From NCBI GenBank assembly GCA_018105865.1, contig JACLAT010000138.1, positions 1-64,000 of the forward strand: 64,000 bases of DNA. Direction: 5' to 3'. Each line of letters starts with the position of its first letter. Within the stretch, counting starts at the first letter, position 1. Positions 1 through 11,350 of the stretch are shown piece after piece. Below the pieces are notes generated by a model. The model did no database searches, was not told the origin of the DNA, and saw only the letters and a program-made list of their open reading frames with translations. A program made the translations under genes and the position numbers. This stretch comes from Metaphire vulgaris. Lineage: Eukaryota > Annelida > Clitellata > Crassiclitellata > Megascolecidae.

Positions 1-218
1 GTTGCAGTGGTAATTCTGTATCAAATGATTACTGCTTAATCTGAATTTCAGTTGTCTTATATACTTATAACTGATTTAATATGACTACCTAATCAAAGTA
101 TATAGACTTCTGTTATATTACTAGTAATTGCTACTGGCTACTAAAGTGTTTATGTATGATGTGGAGAAGAAAATAAACTGATTCTAATTCTAATTTAATA
201 GAACAAATAAAGAACTGG

Positions 219-252
219 ATATCATCACCATCATCACCAGCAGCAGCAGCAA
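219..252. repeat. Short (CAT/CAC/CAG)n microsatellite
   Basis: ATCACCATCATCACC followed by four CAG/CAGC units in GCN2 intron 5. Nothing else is recognisable in bases 1-492. Confidence 0.7.
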
Positions 253-492
253 ACAAGAAAATTTACACAACATCAATACAAATTAATAAAGGCCAACTTC
301 TGAGGACACTAACCAATCAAAAGGTACAATGCACCAAATATGGTTCTTCAGGTACTGCTTATCCAATTCAACATTTTCATCACCGTTCCAAAGCAAAACT
401 ATACTTTACGAAAGCTCATAACATCAGACTTACAATGCATCACCTGTGAGTTCATATCACATTCTATAGGCCCTAAAACACCTAACCCTAAC

Positions 493-576
493 CTGTCTTG
501 CCAATTCTCGATATCTCTTTGCATCTTCTCGTCTTTCCTGCTCTTTCCTTTTCAGCTGTTCTTCCAATTCCTTCAG
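493..576 (-). CDS. EIF2AK4: GCN2 exon 5, charged coiled-coil linker
   Basis: Twenty-eight codons after a TTTTGCAG acceptor and before a CAG|GTTAGG donor, phase 0 at both ends. The peptide (LKELEEQLKRKEQERRED then AKRYRELARQ) is a heptad-like charged helix, as expected for the GCN2 segment that follows the RWD domain. Low complexity means homology alone is weak; the evidence is strand, phase, splice sites and position next to exon 4. Confidence 0.78.
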
Positions 577-1786
577 CTGCAAAATATATACAAGCACATT
601 GGTACTAAAAAGAAAGATACCTCCATCATCCAAAAATTGGAAACTGAGCTTTTTCTACTTTTGTATACTATATTCTAAACAGACTAGTATAAAATCATTT
701 GAAGAGTTATTAAGTTGGAGAAAAAGCAATATTATACCTAATTTTCCTGACATATATGTAAAAGGCAAATTTCCTATCATTACCAAAAGAGTAGACTTGT
801 ACTTAATGTTCAAATTACAAGAGTACTCCATGGCATCTTTCTCATTTATTAAATATATTACAAATAATTCTTAAAATATGATAAAAACTCAATCAGAGTC
901 TGAGTTTGCAAAAGAGAAAGCCTTTCTCTGAAAAAGTAGGGCAGGGGTACCTTAGGGGATCATACAGGTCTAACTCATTCCTTCAGCATGCTTTTCAAGT
1001 GTGTTAAAAATAAGCCATCTTTCCACCCCTATAGTGCATGAATACATGTTTGATTTCCAGATCAACAGTATCCACGCTTGATGGTAATGCTCCTGATCAC
1101 AATTACAAATACAATGTGTCATCATTCAATGTACAATGATACAGTGTGTCACCTGTTACTAATGCTGAAGTATAGCTGCAATTCAATCACTTCCAAACAA
1201 ACATTGATGTAATATAGATCCTTTTGTGACTAAATTGCTAAAGGCAGTAGCTATAGGTGCTGCCATACAGCTTACCGAACTGTTTTAATAACTCACTACT
1301 GTCCAGAAAATTTCCAAACTCATTGGAATAGCCACAATCACTCAAATGCTAACAAAATCTAACACAGACACTTCTGAAACCAAATCTTATTCACCAATTT
1401 GTAATCTGTCATCGATATCCAAACTTTTGAGTGATGTGCACTTATCAGCCATTTTAAAAAATAATCTTCTCCCTCAACAACTGCTTATTGTTCCCACCAT
1501 TCGACTGAAACAGCCATGCTACATGTACTTTCAGCAATTCTTACAGCAGTAGATACTGTAAATACTAGTGTTGTGCCTTAATCTTGATTACCATGTGATT
1601 AATGTATTAAACTTGTAATCACTATAAAAAATTATAACTATTACAAAATTAATTGCATCATATTTCTCTAAGAGAATATGATCTCGAAAAGTGATGATGT
1701 CACGAGCCTTTGTTTCATGGATGTTGCTTGTGCTATATTTTTACTATTATGCATGGTCAAATGATTGTGGTGTGGTCAAATAATAC
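577..1786. other. GCN2 intron 4, no recognised element
   Basis: AT-rich sequence between GCN2 exons 5 and 4. Short open frames are present on both strands but none shows a domain or codon bias. I see no repeat ends. Confidence 0.6.
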
Positions 1787-1960
1787 CTCATCTTCTTCAA
1801 GTTTATGCTGCAACTCTTGACGTTTCTGATCCTCTTTTGCCTTTTCTTCCTTCACACGATTTTGTTCATAAATCATCTCTTCATAAAATGAACAACGCGG
1901 TGGTAGATTGTTGTCATGAAGGAAAGTTTCAACATGATTACATAGTTCATATATCATTTC
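1787..1960 (-). CDS. EIF2AK4: GCN2 exon 4, end of RWD domain and start of charged linker
   Basis: Fifty-eight codons between a GGCTGTAG acceptor and a GAG|GTATTA donor, phase 0 at both ends. The peptide starts EMIYELCNHVETFLHDNN and continues LPPRCSFYEEMIYE; human GCN2 has VMIFELAYHVQSFLSEHN and KPPPKSFHEEM at the same place. The last 25 residues are Lys/Glu/Gln-rich (KEEKAKEDQKRQELQHKL) and begin the charged helix that links RWD to the pseudokinase. This is the clearest of the five exons. Confidence 0.95.
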
Positions 1961-2367
1961 CTACAGCCAATTAATACACAAATGCTCTCACTATCAAAAT
2001 TTGAATTTCAACAACCACAAAATGTTGAGTGTTGCTCCAATATTATTATTGTCGTTCCTGTTGTGGTCAAAGTCATTATTATTATAATGAACAGCTGTGC
2101 AAGTAACTACTATTGTTCTTTATGGATTTTGAGGTGCTTATTTAAGAAAGGAAGGGTAGATTAATTCAACACCATCAGTTTTTAAGCAAATGTGTTTTTT
2201 ATATTTTCTTTATTTCCTCTTGATTTTCTTTTCTTGTTAAATATTATATTCTAACCAAGTAAATCATGTTATGGTATGAAGATTAAGATGTTTAATGGAT
2301 GATTGGACGGGAACAACAGTGGTTCTCACACAAGGCAGTCCCTACTGAACCACTTTAAACCTTGTTC

Positions 2368-2372
<5 letters not shown>
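1961..2372. other. Unassigned intron sequence
   Basis: Start of GCN2 intron 3 before the first TA tract. It is AT-rich with ATT runs and no recognisable gene or repeat end. Confidence 0.5.

Positions 2373-2414
<42 letters not shown>
2373..2414. repeat. (TA)n microsatellite, left flank of E1
   Basis: About 21 TA units abutting the TTAG terminus of element E1. A further ten or so TA units follow E1 on the right. Confidence 0.95.
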
Positions 2415-2418
<4 letters not shown>

Positions 2419-4560
2419 GTGGTCCTCAAATGTACAAAAATTTTAAAAGTAGATTTTATTGAAGTGCTTTTTAATTAAACTGTTCATTTTCTAATAAAAA
2501 TCATTGCTACCAAGTTTGGCACTCACAGACCCTTATTAACCACTGTCACACTTACATTGAAAATTACAAATAGGGTAATTCCATGACAACGCAGCCAGTA
2601 TTTAGACAATTGTTCACCACACCATCTCAGATCTGCAAGAAATTTGCAGGGTTTGAAGTACAGCTCAAGTTGAGTAAATCTTGAAATTTTCAGCTAGTTT
2701 TGTCAAAAACTCTCAGAGATATGATATTTTGAAGATACGAGGCTAATCACGAGTCGACGCTACGTGTTAAGTTTTACAATTTTTGAAGTTTAATATCTTG
2801 AGAAAAACAGCAGACATCAGGCTGAAATTTGCAGTGTGCATACACTTTTCCCAGCTGAGTTGACTGGTGTATTAATCTTTATCATAGGTGCTACACAGCA
2901 TGCTCTAAAAATGTCCAAACATCCCATAGCAGCCAGTTTTCACCGATATTTGACCCTTTATTACCATGAATCAGCAAAACGTTAGACTATGTTTGTTGTG
3001 TCTTTATGTAACTACATATATGTACTCATCAACTGCAGACAGGATTTCTGTCAATGATGAGACCTTGTACCCACTATGTTCATACCAATATTTAGTTGCG
3101 ACACTAATAACAAATGTCCTTTAAAAGTAGTCCAATTATTTAGTACCAAAAAGGCATTTAACCAAAAACTGTTGAACTTTATGCCACTGTAATCAAGACT
3201 ATTGCAAAGTAATCATAATAATCAATGAGTTCTATGACGTGTCACTGACAAACGGATCGGTGTCATCGACTAGATGCTGGCTTTTCTGTGCGTTGGGAAA
3301 CTGCTTGAGATGCCACTCAACAACTTGTAGCAAGTATTGGCGTTGTCGTTGTTGAGGCAGTTTCTATCTAGTGAAGACCGAGTCCTTGTTGTGGTTCTGA
3401 GCGAAAAAGGCTATTCCAGTCGAAAGATTGCAGCAAAGGTCAAGGTCGGCTGTAATCAAAGCATGGTTGTGCGCATTTTACTGAAGCACAAGGATACCAA
3501 AAGTACGACAGATCGACCCCGTTGTGGTCGGCCCAGGAAGTCAGCCACCAGAGGCAATAAAGTCCTGATCAGAACATCTCCTGCTAACGTTTCCTGAACT
3601 TCTTCTGAGAGAAAACTATATAATTCATTAGTAAGGCATTGTCTAGAATACTGTGTTGTGTCAGTCATGAGAAAAAGTTTTCTTCAGTGATGAAAGCACA
3701 TTTTGCAGTCTATGCAACCATAGCAAGATTTTTATAAGAAGGTTTCCACATGAAGAATAGAAGCCGGAGTGCCTAAACATGTCAGTGTTAACGAAAGTTA
3801 TGGTGTGTGGATGCATGGCAGCCAGTGGGGTTGGGAGACTTTATATTGTTGACTGGATGGTGAATGCAGATAAATACATTGACATTCTAGAGATATTCTA
3901 GAGGAATGTATGCTGCCATCAGCTAAACAGCTGTTTCCTAGCAAGTATTTGTTTCAGGACTGCAATGCACCCTGTCTCAGAGCGAAAACTGTTGCTTGTA
4001 GGAAGAAGAATCATGGATTTCAGTCCATTGATTTGCCGGCTCAGTCACCTGATCTTGACACTATCGAGAACTCGTAGTAGTAGTAGTGTACATGCTGTAC
4101 AATGTACAGTAGTAGTGTCCGCCGAGATTACCAAGAATCAGCCGCTAAAGTAGTTAGAATGCGCACCATATCATGCAAACTCCCGTGAGTGACCATTTTA
4201 GTAGAGATTAGAGAAATCACACAGTGGCCATATTTCCTCATAAAAGTCTGGGAAAAGCGCATAATCAAGTGACATCACATACAGAAATGGAGGCAGAATA
4301 AAAATTGATACAAAACAATATATAATAACCACCAATTCTACAAGAAAATCTGATAATAATATAAAAAATTTATTAAAATACTTCGGTTTTGCAGCCGATG
4401 CAAGACTTTTCACACACTGTAAATATAGGGGTCGTGTGACAGTACTAAATATGTTTAGATTCGATTGGAATTTTTCCCAATTTGTTTTTAACCCAAATGG
4501 AACAGGAAAATGCAAAAGCACTTTGAAAAAGTATAACTTTGCTTTTGAGGACCACCCTAA
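2415..4560. mobile_element. E1: TTAG-ended DNA transposon in a TA tract
   Basis: Inverted ends TTAGGTGGTCCTCAAA (left) and, read from the right, TTAGGGTGGTCCTCAAAAG bound a 2.1-kb element with TA tracts on both sides. Its left non-coding part, about 2575-3080, matches the right part of E2 (12040-12560) in inverse orientation, including the block with GTCGACGCTACGTGTTAAG. So E1 and E2 belong to one family, in opposite orientation. No family transposase remains; the interior holds a decayed Tc1-like gene, probably a nested insertion. Confidence 0.8.
3337..4075 (+). pseudogene. Tc1-like transposase remnant inside E1
   Basis: The open N-terminal part reads LSEKGYSSRKIAAKVKVG and later RPRCGRPRK, the paired-type helix-turn-helix and GRPRK linker of Tc1 transposases. 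After stops and frameshifts, the plus strand still shows YGVWMHGSQWGWETLY near 3800 and, at 3955-4070, FQDCNAPC, then LPAQSPDLDTIEN, which are the second and third catalytic blocks of the DDE fold (the Asp of DNAP is retained as DCNAP). No intact frame exists, so it is not functional. Confidence 0.8.
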
Positions 4561-5160
4561 TATATATATATATATATATAAGGGGAGGAACAAAGTACAT
4601 GGTTCATCATGTGACATATCATATATGTCTGGTGTCCTCAAGGCTACTTACAATCAAGGCACTCATTAACTGTCTCTAAATATTGTTTTCTAAGCCAAAT
4701 GGCAATGACTATGGGTATTTCTAAAGTGATTTCTCATCAAATGGATGACAAAGATCTTTTAGAGATAATTTGCTCCAGCTCAAAGGCATTGTTCTTCATG
4801 AAACCTTGAATTACTTGACTTAACATTACAATCTATCATTCCACCATAAAGTTCCCTGAGGATACATGAAGTAAAAGATTTTAATACAGAATCCCTTCAC
4901 AGATGAACAGAATTTACTTAATTTAGGTACATTTGTCTTTTAAATCTTACAGTTAATTTTTAAAATTAGTAATTATGGTAATTTTAGTTCTTAAATAGAA
5001 AGATGGACTTTGCAGCAAGGATCAACCAGGTAGACATTATCACCAGGTAACAAATCAGAGTATTTTGATGAAAATATTTAGTGCTGTTACGGTTTCACCT
5101 CGTGCAGTCTCGGTTGGTTTCGGTTCGGTTTTGACCGAAAAACTGTGGTTTTGGTTCGGT
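4561..5160. other. Unassigned intron sequence
   Basis: After ten residual TA units to about 4580, AT-rich sequence with no recognised gene. Bases 5090-5160 contain short CGGTTT/CGGTTC repeats (GGTTTCGGTTCGGTTTT) that may be the end of another element. Confidence 0.5.
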
Positions 5161-5161
5161 T

Positions 5162-5990
5162 TTTAACCCTAGGTTAGGGTTAACCCTAACCTAACCTAGG
5201 GTTGGTGTTAGGTTAACCATAACCCTATGACCTCTTTTTGCTTGCAGGGATTTTGGAGAGGAAAAATGATACAATTATGACCTCTTTTTGCTTGTCAGGG
5301 TTTTTCGAGAGCAACAAATACAAGGATGGCCTTTTTTGATGACTTTAATAAGAAATAAAAATAAAATGACGTTACGCGATTTTTGAAAATGGGGGGGTCG
5401 GCCCGTTGTGACGTCATATTTTAGAGGGGTCCGACGTTTTGTGACATCGCGTGACGTGGGGGGTCAAAAAAAGTTACAAATTCGCATGACGTCATTTATG
5501 GAACGCCCCTTTAATTAAGTCACCTTCTCTTTTCAGTTGATGCAATTGCTAATAGGCCTAATTTTAAACTCGGCATGATTTAAAGTGGCTTAGGAGGCAT
5601 TACTGCATGTGTGAAAGCCACTAGGGGCACTAACAGGGCTTGAACCTGCTCCATTAGCCTCTACGCTGACTGTAAAGAAATTCCATACTAAACTGGCACT
5701 GCACGACACTACTATTGCAGCCATTTTAAAATTGTTTTTACTGATTTCAATAATGACGTCAGACTCTGACTCATCATAGAGACATAGATATGACAGAAGA
5801 ACAACACTCGTTATTTCAGAGCTTAAAAGCTGTGCATTGATTGAACTGCATTGAAATGCATTAAATGCATTAGATGCATTTAATGCATTGAAAAAAAGAG
5901 GTCATAGGGTTAGGGTTAACCTAACGCTAACCCTACGGTTAGCGTTAGTGTTAACCCTAGTTAACCCTAGTTAACCATAGTTAGGCCCTA
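5162..5990. mobile_element. Foldback element with telomere-like arms
   Basis: Two arms rich in TTAGGG/TAACCC-like words face each other. The left arm ends ACCCTATGACCTCTTTTT (about 5222-5240) and the right arm begins AAAAAGAGGTCATAGGGTT (about 5893-5912), an inverted match. The middle is non-coding, contains two copies of the ATGACCTCTTTTTGCTTG motif and a tRNA-like SINE piece. I infer a non-autonomous foldback element; the exact ends are uncertain. Confidence 0.55.
5585..5680 (-). repeat. tRNA-derived SINE fragment
   Basis: Read on the minus strand it has GCGTAGAGGCTAATGGAGC, which resembles an A box region, then GGTTCAAGCCCTG, which fits the B box consensus GGTTCRANYCC. It lies inside the foldback element. 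No terminal poly-A or target duplication was found. Confidence 0.45.
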
Positions 5991-5996
5991 TTTTCT

Positions 5997-6060
5997 TTCC
6001 TGTGCCTACTATGACGTAGTTGTCAAGGAGTTGACAACTACGTCATAGTAGGCACAGGAA
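5997..6060. repeat. Perfect 30-bp inverted repeat with 4-base loop
   Basis: Bases 5997-6026 are the exact reverse complement of 6031-6060, separated by GGAG. The stem includes TACTATGACGTAGTTGTC. It directly follows the foldback element. Confidence 0.97.
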
Positions 6061-6511
6061 TAATAGGACTACCCTTGTAACTAAATGGACCACATTCCGG
6101 CTTGAAAAAGTTTGAATACTCCTGGTTTAGCCTATTGTTGGTACAGTGCCAGACCACTGAAAAGAAGAATTGTCTACTGACAGAGGTAGAGGGATAGTGA
6201 CACACAACGTTCCCTCTAAAAGAGAGGTAGCAATGCGTGCTGCGCTAGCGACATTGTGCAATGGTCATTGTGCGTTGTGCAATATTTTTACAAAATAATA
6301 TACAGTTACGCATTAACATTTGCAAATAGTCATTCTCAAGCCTTTTACACAGTTTTGTTTTGATATTGTTCATCAAACTAAAACCACCATATATCCACAA
6401 ATGCAGCAACAGCTGAAAACTTATCTTCTGTCAGCACAAAAAGAAAATGAAACCGAAAGTGTTTAGAATTCCAAATAGAAGGTTTTTCTTTCAAATAAAT
6501 TTAAGTTCTCT

Positions 6512-6515
<4 letters not shown>

Positions 6516-6580
<65 letters not shown>
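6516..6580. repeat. (ATT)n microsatellite at LINE 3' end
   Basis: Twenty-one ATT units lie just after the 3' end of the minus-strand LINE. L2/CR1-group LINEs typically end in short tandem repeats instead of poly-A, which fits. Confidence 0.9.
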
Positions 6581-6581
<1 letters not shown>

Positions 6582-6589
6582 ATAGATAA

Positions 6590-8728
6590 TTTATGAACGC
6601 TATAGCATAGCTAAGGCTAAAGTCGAGAGCGTTTTACATCCACAATTCATCGGCTCGTACAGAAGGATGGTCCTAAATTTTCCGGTAACTGTTCATAGGA
6701 GACTCGGAAAAGATGTGTCTTAAGAGCGGTCAAGAACGATTCGACAGATGTAATCGACGTCACAGTCGCAGAAAGCGCATTCCAAAGTAGAGGGTTTCCG
6801 CGGGTTACAGATCTCTCCTCCAGCATCACTGTCTTGGACGGAGGGGGGACATAAAGACGGAGTCGCATGTTTGATCGTAGATGTTCCCGATAACCTGATG
6901 TCGTCGGCCGCCTGATGAGTGAGGTCAGGTACTCAGGACAGAGAGGATCGCTCAGAGCACGGAACGTCAGTACGCAACGTTTGTAGACGATCCGTTCTGA
7001 AATCCTGAGCCAATGTAACCTGTCCCTTAGCATCGGTGTCACGTGCTCCCTCCACTTCACGTTGAAAATCAAACGGACCGCAGCGTACATCACCGTCTGA
7101 AGGCGATCGAGTCAGTAGTCCGGAAGCCACAGGAGGATACTGTTGCAGTAATCCAACCTGGATAATACTAGGGTGCGGACGAGCTGGATCGCAGCCGGAA
7201 CAGTGATGTATCATCGAATTTTGGCGATCCTGCGCAAATGGAAGAAGCAGGCTCGTGATACAGAGCTCACCTGGCCAGCGAGGGACAGCGATTCATTGAG
7301 AAGTACGCCTAGAAGGCAGACTTCTGTGGACGGAACGATGATGGCGCCACCGATGATGAAGGAAGAACGATCCAGCAAGTGCACTTTCCTGGGAGTGGCG
7401 ATCCATAGCAGCTCTGTTTTGTCAGGATTGAGTGTGAGCCAGTTCCTCTCGGTCCACGACATAACCTCGCGCAAGCATCCCTCCAGGCGGTGTCGCAGAT
7501 GGCTCGTATCCGCAGGACGACAGAAGCCATGCACCTGTCCGTCATCTGCATAGGCGTGCCAGTTCAGGCCATGCGAATCGACAATTCGACCCAGGTTCGC
7601 CACATAGAGAACGAAAAGTAGCGGTCCCAGTGCGGAGCCTTGTAGGACACCGCAGCTGACTGGGCATTCAATTGACATCTGGCCTTCCCAAAGGACAGAC
7701 TGTGTTCTCTCGGCCAGGTAGTCACGTAGCCAGAGCAACGCCGTGTCCTTTATCCCGAAGGAAAGATCCAGACGACGCAGTAGGATGGAATGGTCGACGG
7801 TGTCAAAAGCCGCGGAAAGGTCAGGCATGCACAGGAGCGCATGCTCACCATTTGCGATCCTATTGACGATGTCGCCGAAAATCTTTAGCAGTGCCGTCTC
7901 CGTGGAGTGGCCGGCATGGTATGCTGACTGGCGGTGAGGCATAAGATCGTTGCTTACAAGGTGTGCAATAAGTTGCCTGCTTACCAGTTTCTCCAGAAAC
8001 TTCGACAAGAAAGGTAGGTTCGCGACTGGTCTGAAGCTGGCCGGGTCAGTCAGATCAAGCCCCGACCTCTTCACATGTGGACGTATGACTGCATGTTTCC
8101 ATAATCTCGGAAACTCGCCGCCGGCCAGGGAAGCCGCCATTAGTGCTGTCAGATACGGGGCCAATGTGACCACCACTTCCTTTAAAAGCCACGTTGGGAG
8201 TGGACCTGATGAGCACTGTTTTTCAGGTGAAGACTTGATGCAGGCTAAGACTTCGGTAACTGTCGGTGGTGAGAACCCATGGAGGAAAGGACCTGGAAAA
8301 ACGTCGTACGTCGCCGGACCCGCTCCAGCCGTCCTGTTCTGTATATTGGCAACCTTGTGATCAATATAATTGTGGTAGTCGCTCGCAGAGAAGTCAGCTT
8401 GCGTACCGGAGGGCGGACTCTTATCTCCAAGCAGACTGCTCAGTGCGTTCCACGTCCGCTTTGGATCCAATTGTGCAGAGTCGATCGCTCGACGCCAATA
8501 CTGTCGGCCCTTTCTCCTCGCCAGGCCCCTACTGGTCCTTAGAGCTTCACGCCAGGACGACAGCGCATTAGTTTCATCAGAAGAGCCTTTCGCTTTGAAA
8601 TACCTTCTCTCGAGCCAGCGTGCTCGCCGCCGGGCTTGACGGCAATCGCCGTCAAGCCCGGAACTATTGTGATAGAAACGTTGAACTAAAACAACATCTG
8701 AAACCTGGACTATAACTAGAGCAGACAT
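6590..8728 (-). pseudogene. L2/CR1-group LINE, reverse transcriptase, 5' truncated
   Basis: A 505-codon open frame at 7211-8728 carries the reverse transcriptase. Its blocks in order are FRPVANLPFLSKFLEK, the helix with HSTETALL, LSAAFDTVDHSILL (motif A Asp), CGVLQGSALGPLLF (motif B) and YADD (catalytic pair). A frameshift near 7100-7210 moves the C-terminal region into another frame (6647-7093), with TSVESFLTALKTHLFRVSY as the usual carboxyl signature. The apurinic endonuclease is absent, so the copy is 5' truncated. Its GC content is clearly above its surroundings, and the largest frame is intact, suggesting recent arrival. Related 3' ends recur at 26520-26740 and 30612-31283. Confidence 0.9.
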
Positions 8729-9060
8729 GAAAAGACTAGAAGGAGCACATCACAAATGGCAAAGGAAAATGCTGAGTACCCTGGACAGAGAAAATGACAA
8801 TAAAGAAATGCCAGCTCACATCTCTGATAAACTGATTCGAGCCAGATTATACACCTTGATCTTAACCTCTCTCAACCTTTCTCACTTTCTTGACCTTTGG
8901 TTGAGAAGCGATGAATGCAATGAAACATCTCTATTCAAATTCCATTTTTTATCAAAATCTGTAAATTGTTTTATTTTAATTTTTTTATCACAATCTGTAA
9001 ATTGTTTTTAGTTTTAACTTTAACGGATTCTGCCTAAGAGTATCAACTGCGCTATGCTAG
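8729..9060. other. Unassigned segment between LINE and hAT end
   Basis: The plus strand opens with MKRLEGAHHKWQRKML, which resembles the C-terminal tail of some LINE proteins, but I cannot confirm it. Two copies of AATCTGTAAATTGTTTT follow. Confidence 0.35.
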
Positions 9061-9181
9061 TCTGATTATTTAGTTATTCTTTATTTGCTGTGCTAACAAG
9101 AAAGTCGCTGTGCGGGGATGTTGGAACAGCTGCGCACACAAGCACGCACGTGCACAGTTTAGAGGGAACATTGGTGACACA

Positions 9182-10051
9182 GTGAGACAATTTGCAGGAA
9201 GAGGGAGGAGAAAGAGGGAGCAGGGGACGATGACTTGGAGGCAGTAATAATTACTCAATTCACCCCTGCTTAGCCTATTGCTGGTACTATGCCAGGACTG
9301 TGTCTACTTCAGAAGTAGAGGAAGAGGGAAAGAAATGGAGAGAGACAATTTTCAGGGAGAGGAGCGGAAGAGGTAAGTGAAGACAACGACTTAAAGCCAC
9401 AATGTGGGTCGTCTTAACAACTTTAATGCTGGCTAGTAGTTAGCATTAGAGTCATTAAGTTAAAGCTCAGTTAAACAAAGTCAGGTGTCACTGCAGCCCG
9501 ACTGCTTATGATTATTGGCAACTATTTGCACCCAAGTATTTGCCATGTAAATACTTTAAAAAGCGTGATATTCTGTCGCCGAGGTTAATGTCCAAGTTGA
9601 TTTCCAGTTGGTCCCTACTTTGCAGCATATACGGCCTCTCCAAAAGTCAACCTGTGACCTCTTTGTTGTGGGGGATAAACATCAGCATAGCAGACTGTTT
9701 GTCAGGGCTATACCATTAGTGATGAAAGCCTCAGGTGAATTATCCTCCTGGATGATACCCAAGATGGGCAGGTCTGCAATGATGGCCAACACATGCAGTC
9801 CCTCACTAGGCAGCAGCAATGAGGGTAATGAAAGTGGGGCAATATTGGCTTGGCTAAAGAAAAGACATCATCGATAACTGTGGGTTAGCTGAAGAGATGA
9901 GGGCCATTTTCAAACAGCAGTGGTACATACAAGAGGTGCACTGATAAATTATGCTTCAGGCTGATTAATTATTGGCCTCAAACAATCGGCTAGTAACCGA
10001 CTTTTTTAAAAGTTCCTATTTCATTACTGAGCTTAACCCTTAACAGTGTTA

Positions 10052-10057
<6 letters not shown>
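9182..10057. other. Unassigned intron sequence
   Basis: Bases 9268-9330 repeat the sequence left of the hAT at 6125-6195 (TTAGCCTATTG, then TGGTAC and TGCCAG), so host or older repeat DNA was duplicated here. Near 9940-10010 a segment (AGGTGCACTGATAA) resembles a decayed hAT end. No gene is seen. Confidence 0.45.

Positions 10058-10122
<65 letters not shown>
10058..10122. repeat. (TA)n microsatellite, left flank of E2
   Basis: About 32 TA units abut the E2 terminus. Confidence 0.95.
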
Positions 10123-10124
<2 letters not shown>

Positions 10125-10439
10125 AGTGGTCCACAAATTTTTTCTTGAATTATGCTGGTGCTAGGTTTGCATTTTGTTCAGTATATGTTAAAAAGAATTT
10201 ATGACAAAATTTTAGCGTCATAGAAGAATATTAAGAGGTGCCACCAAACACTTTTTTACTCACCCGTAGTGTACAGTGTACAGAAATATTCATCGTTTTG
10301 TCACACAAGCATAAACACGACAATGTTTGATAATCAGGCACAGGCATTACTGAAAGGCATCACTATTTGACAGTAAAATAGTAGGCAACATGACAGACAT
10401 ACTCAGTTAATTATCAAGTTCAGCCACCAGACAAGTCAT

Positions 10440-10800
10440 TGTACTATCCGAAAGCGACGCTGATGCTCCTCAACCACTTGCAGCAGAAACTGCTTCTGTT
10501 ATTCATCTTTGGTCAAGAGGTTGTTACATTGTCCAATCAGAGCTACTCCTCTTTCTGCCAAATCATTCACCACTTTTAGCTCTGACAGCATTTCCTTTGC
10601 TTGTCTGTATGCTGGGTCTTTGGTCCATTCATCTGGATCTTTCTCAAGAAAGTCCAACGATATGTCGAAGATCATGAAAAACTGTTTAGTGTGTATGGTG
10701 ACAAAATCTGACAGTTTACTTTGTGTTATGTCCTTCGGCTGTATGTCAGCTCGTTTATCTGGTACTTCATGAGCGAGGAGGCTTTGTTAATTGTACAACT
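10440..10800 (-). pseudogene. E2 C-terminal domain, NDxxERGV-type
   Basis: The minus strand reads SKLSDFVTIHTKQFF, then DEWTKDPAYRQAKEML, then LKVVNDLAERGVALIG and, past one stop, QKQFLLQVVEEHQRRF. The same blocks occur in E3: KSLADFVMKNTRSFF, SEWESNDEYKAV and IAVTNDHTERGVDSAV. This shared domain ties E2 to E3. The Glu in ERGV may be the last acidic residue of a DDE triad, which is inference. One internal stop and frame shifts relative to the upstream part show decay. Confidence 0.65.
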
Positions 10801-10869
10801 AACTCACGCTTTGTTTCCAGTGGCACAATATCATCGCCAGCAAAGAAACTGAGACCCACTGATGCTGCA

Positions 10870-11350
10870 GAGTTGCCTGCAAACTTGTTTTTGCCACAAG
10901 CCTCTTTATGAAGCCACCAATTCCATCACAAGGGTTTTTCCGTGGCTAGTAGCAAAACAATTCCACTCTGCATCTATTCCAAAATCAGCTTGATGCAGGC
11001 AAAGATTTTCAAGTTTTTGCAGTTCTTGTAATGTGCTGCAGCTCCAATACTAAAGTACACTATTTTGTGCAATGCAGGATTTGACTCTTGAGAAATGTTA
11101 ACACTATTTCAATGAATACATGTACAGTACCTGTCACTTGTTCACGGTCATCACTTATTATGCAGATGGACAAGCAGGACAGGTCATTGCTGGGTTGCTC
11201 ACGATAATAAACAAATGGATGCAATGTGACCTGTGATGTTTCCCAGTGAAAACCTTGCACTGCATCCTGACAGACAAATGAATAATTTTCTGCAAAGTGC
11301 AGTAGCACAATTGCTCTCCCAACAGGCAAAGACTCCTTCAGATTATGCAA
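10870..11350 (-). pseudogene. E2 putative transposase, FAENY/SHGK-type part
   Basis: A 96-codon open stretch contains LHFAENYSFVCQDAVQGFHW and then LHPFVYYREQ, CIISDD. After a frame break the minus strand continues NLCLHQADFGIDAEWNCF and ATSHGK with a following CDG-like GGF segment (about 10900-11010). I recognise this block order from an unnamed protein family common in invertebrate genomes, where it occurs in multi-copy, transposon-like loci. The conserved acidic and His residues suggest an RNase H-type DDE transposase core, which is inference. The gene has frameshifts and stops. Confidence 0.6.

Larger units (their letters stand above)
6205..9173. mobile_element. hAT element split by an L2-like LINE
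   Basis: The left end CAACGTTCCCTCTAA and the right end TTAGAGGGAACATTG are inverted. The 8-bp sequence GTGACACA is present on both sides (6197-6204 and 9174-9181), the exact target duplication of an hAT. Most of the interior is the LINE at 6590-8728, so the hAT itself seems short and non-autonomous. No hAT transposase was seen. Confidence 0.85.

Noticed and set aside
340..678. 112-codon plus-strand frame
   Set aside because: It lies over the minus-strand GCN2 exon 5 and intron sequence; no domain.
3337..4075. Tc1-like gene as the native transposase of E1
   Set aside because: E1 shares its non-coding part with E2, whose gene is of another family; the Tc1 piece is better explained as a nested insertion, although its ends were not found.
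4198..4641. 147-codon minus-strand frame
   Set aside because: Runs through the E1 end and the TA tract; low-complexity hydrophobic translation, no domain.
5580..5680. Functional tRNA gene
   Set aside because: A- and B-box-like words are present but no cloverleaf with an anticodon arm could be drawn; SINE fragment is more likely.
7173..8571. Several plus-strand frames of 64-136 codons
   Set aside because: Shadows of the minus-strand LINE reverse transcriptase.
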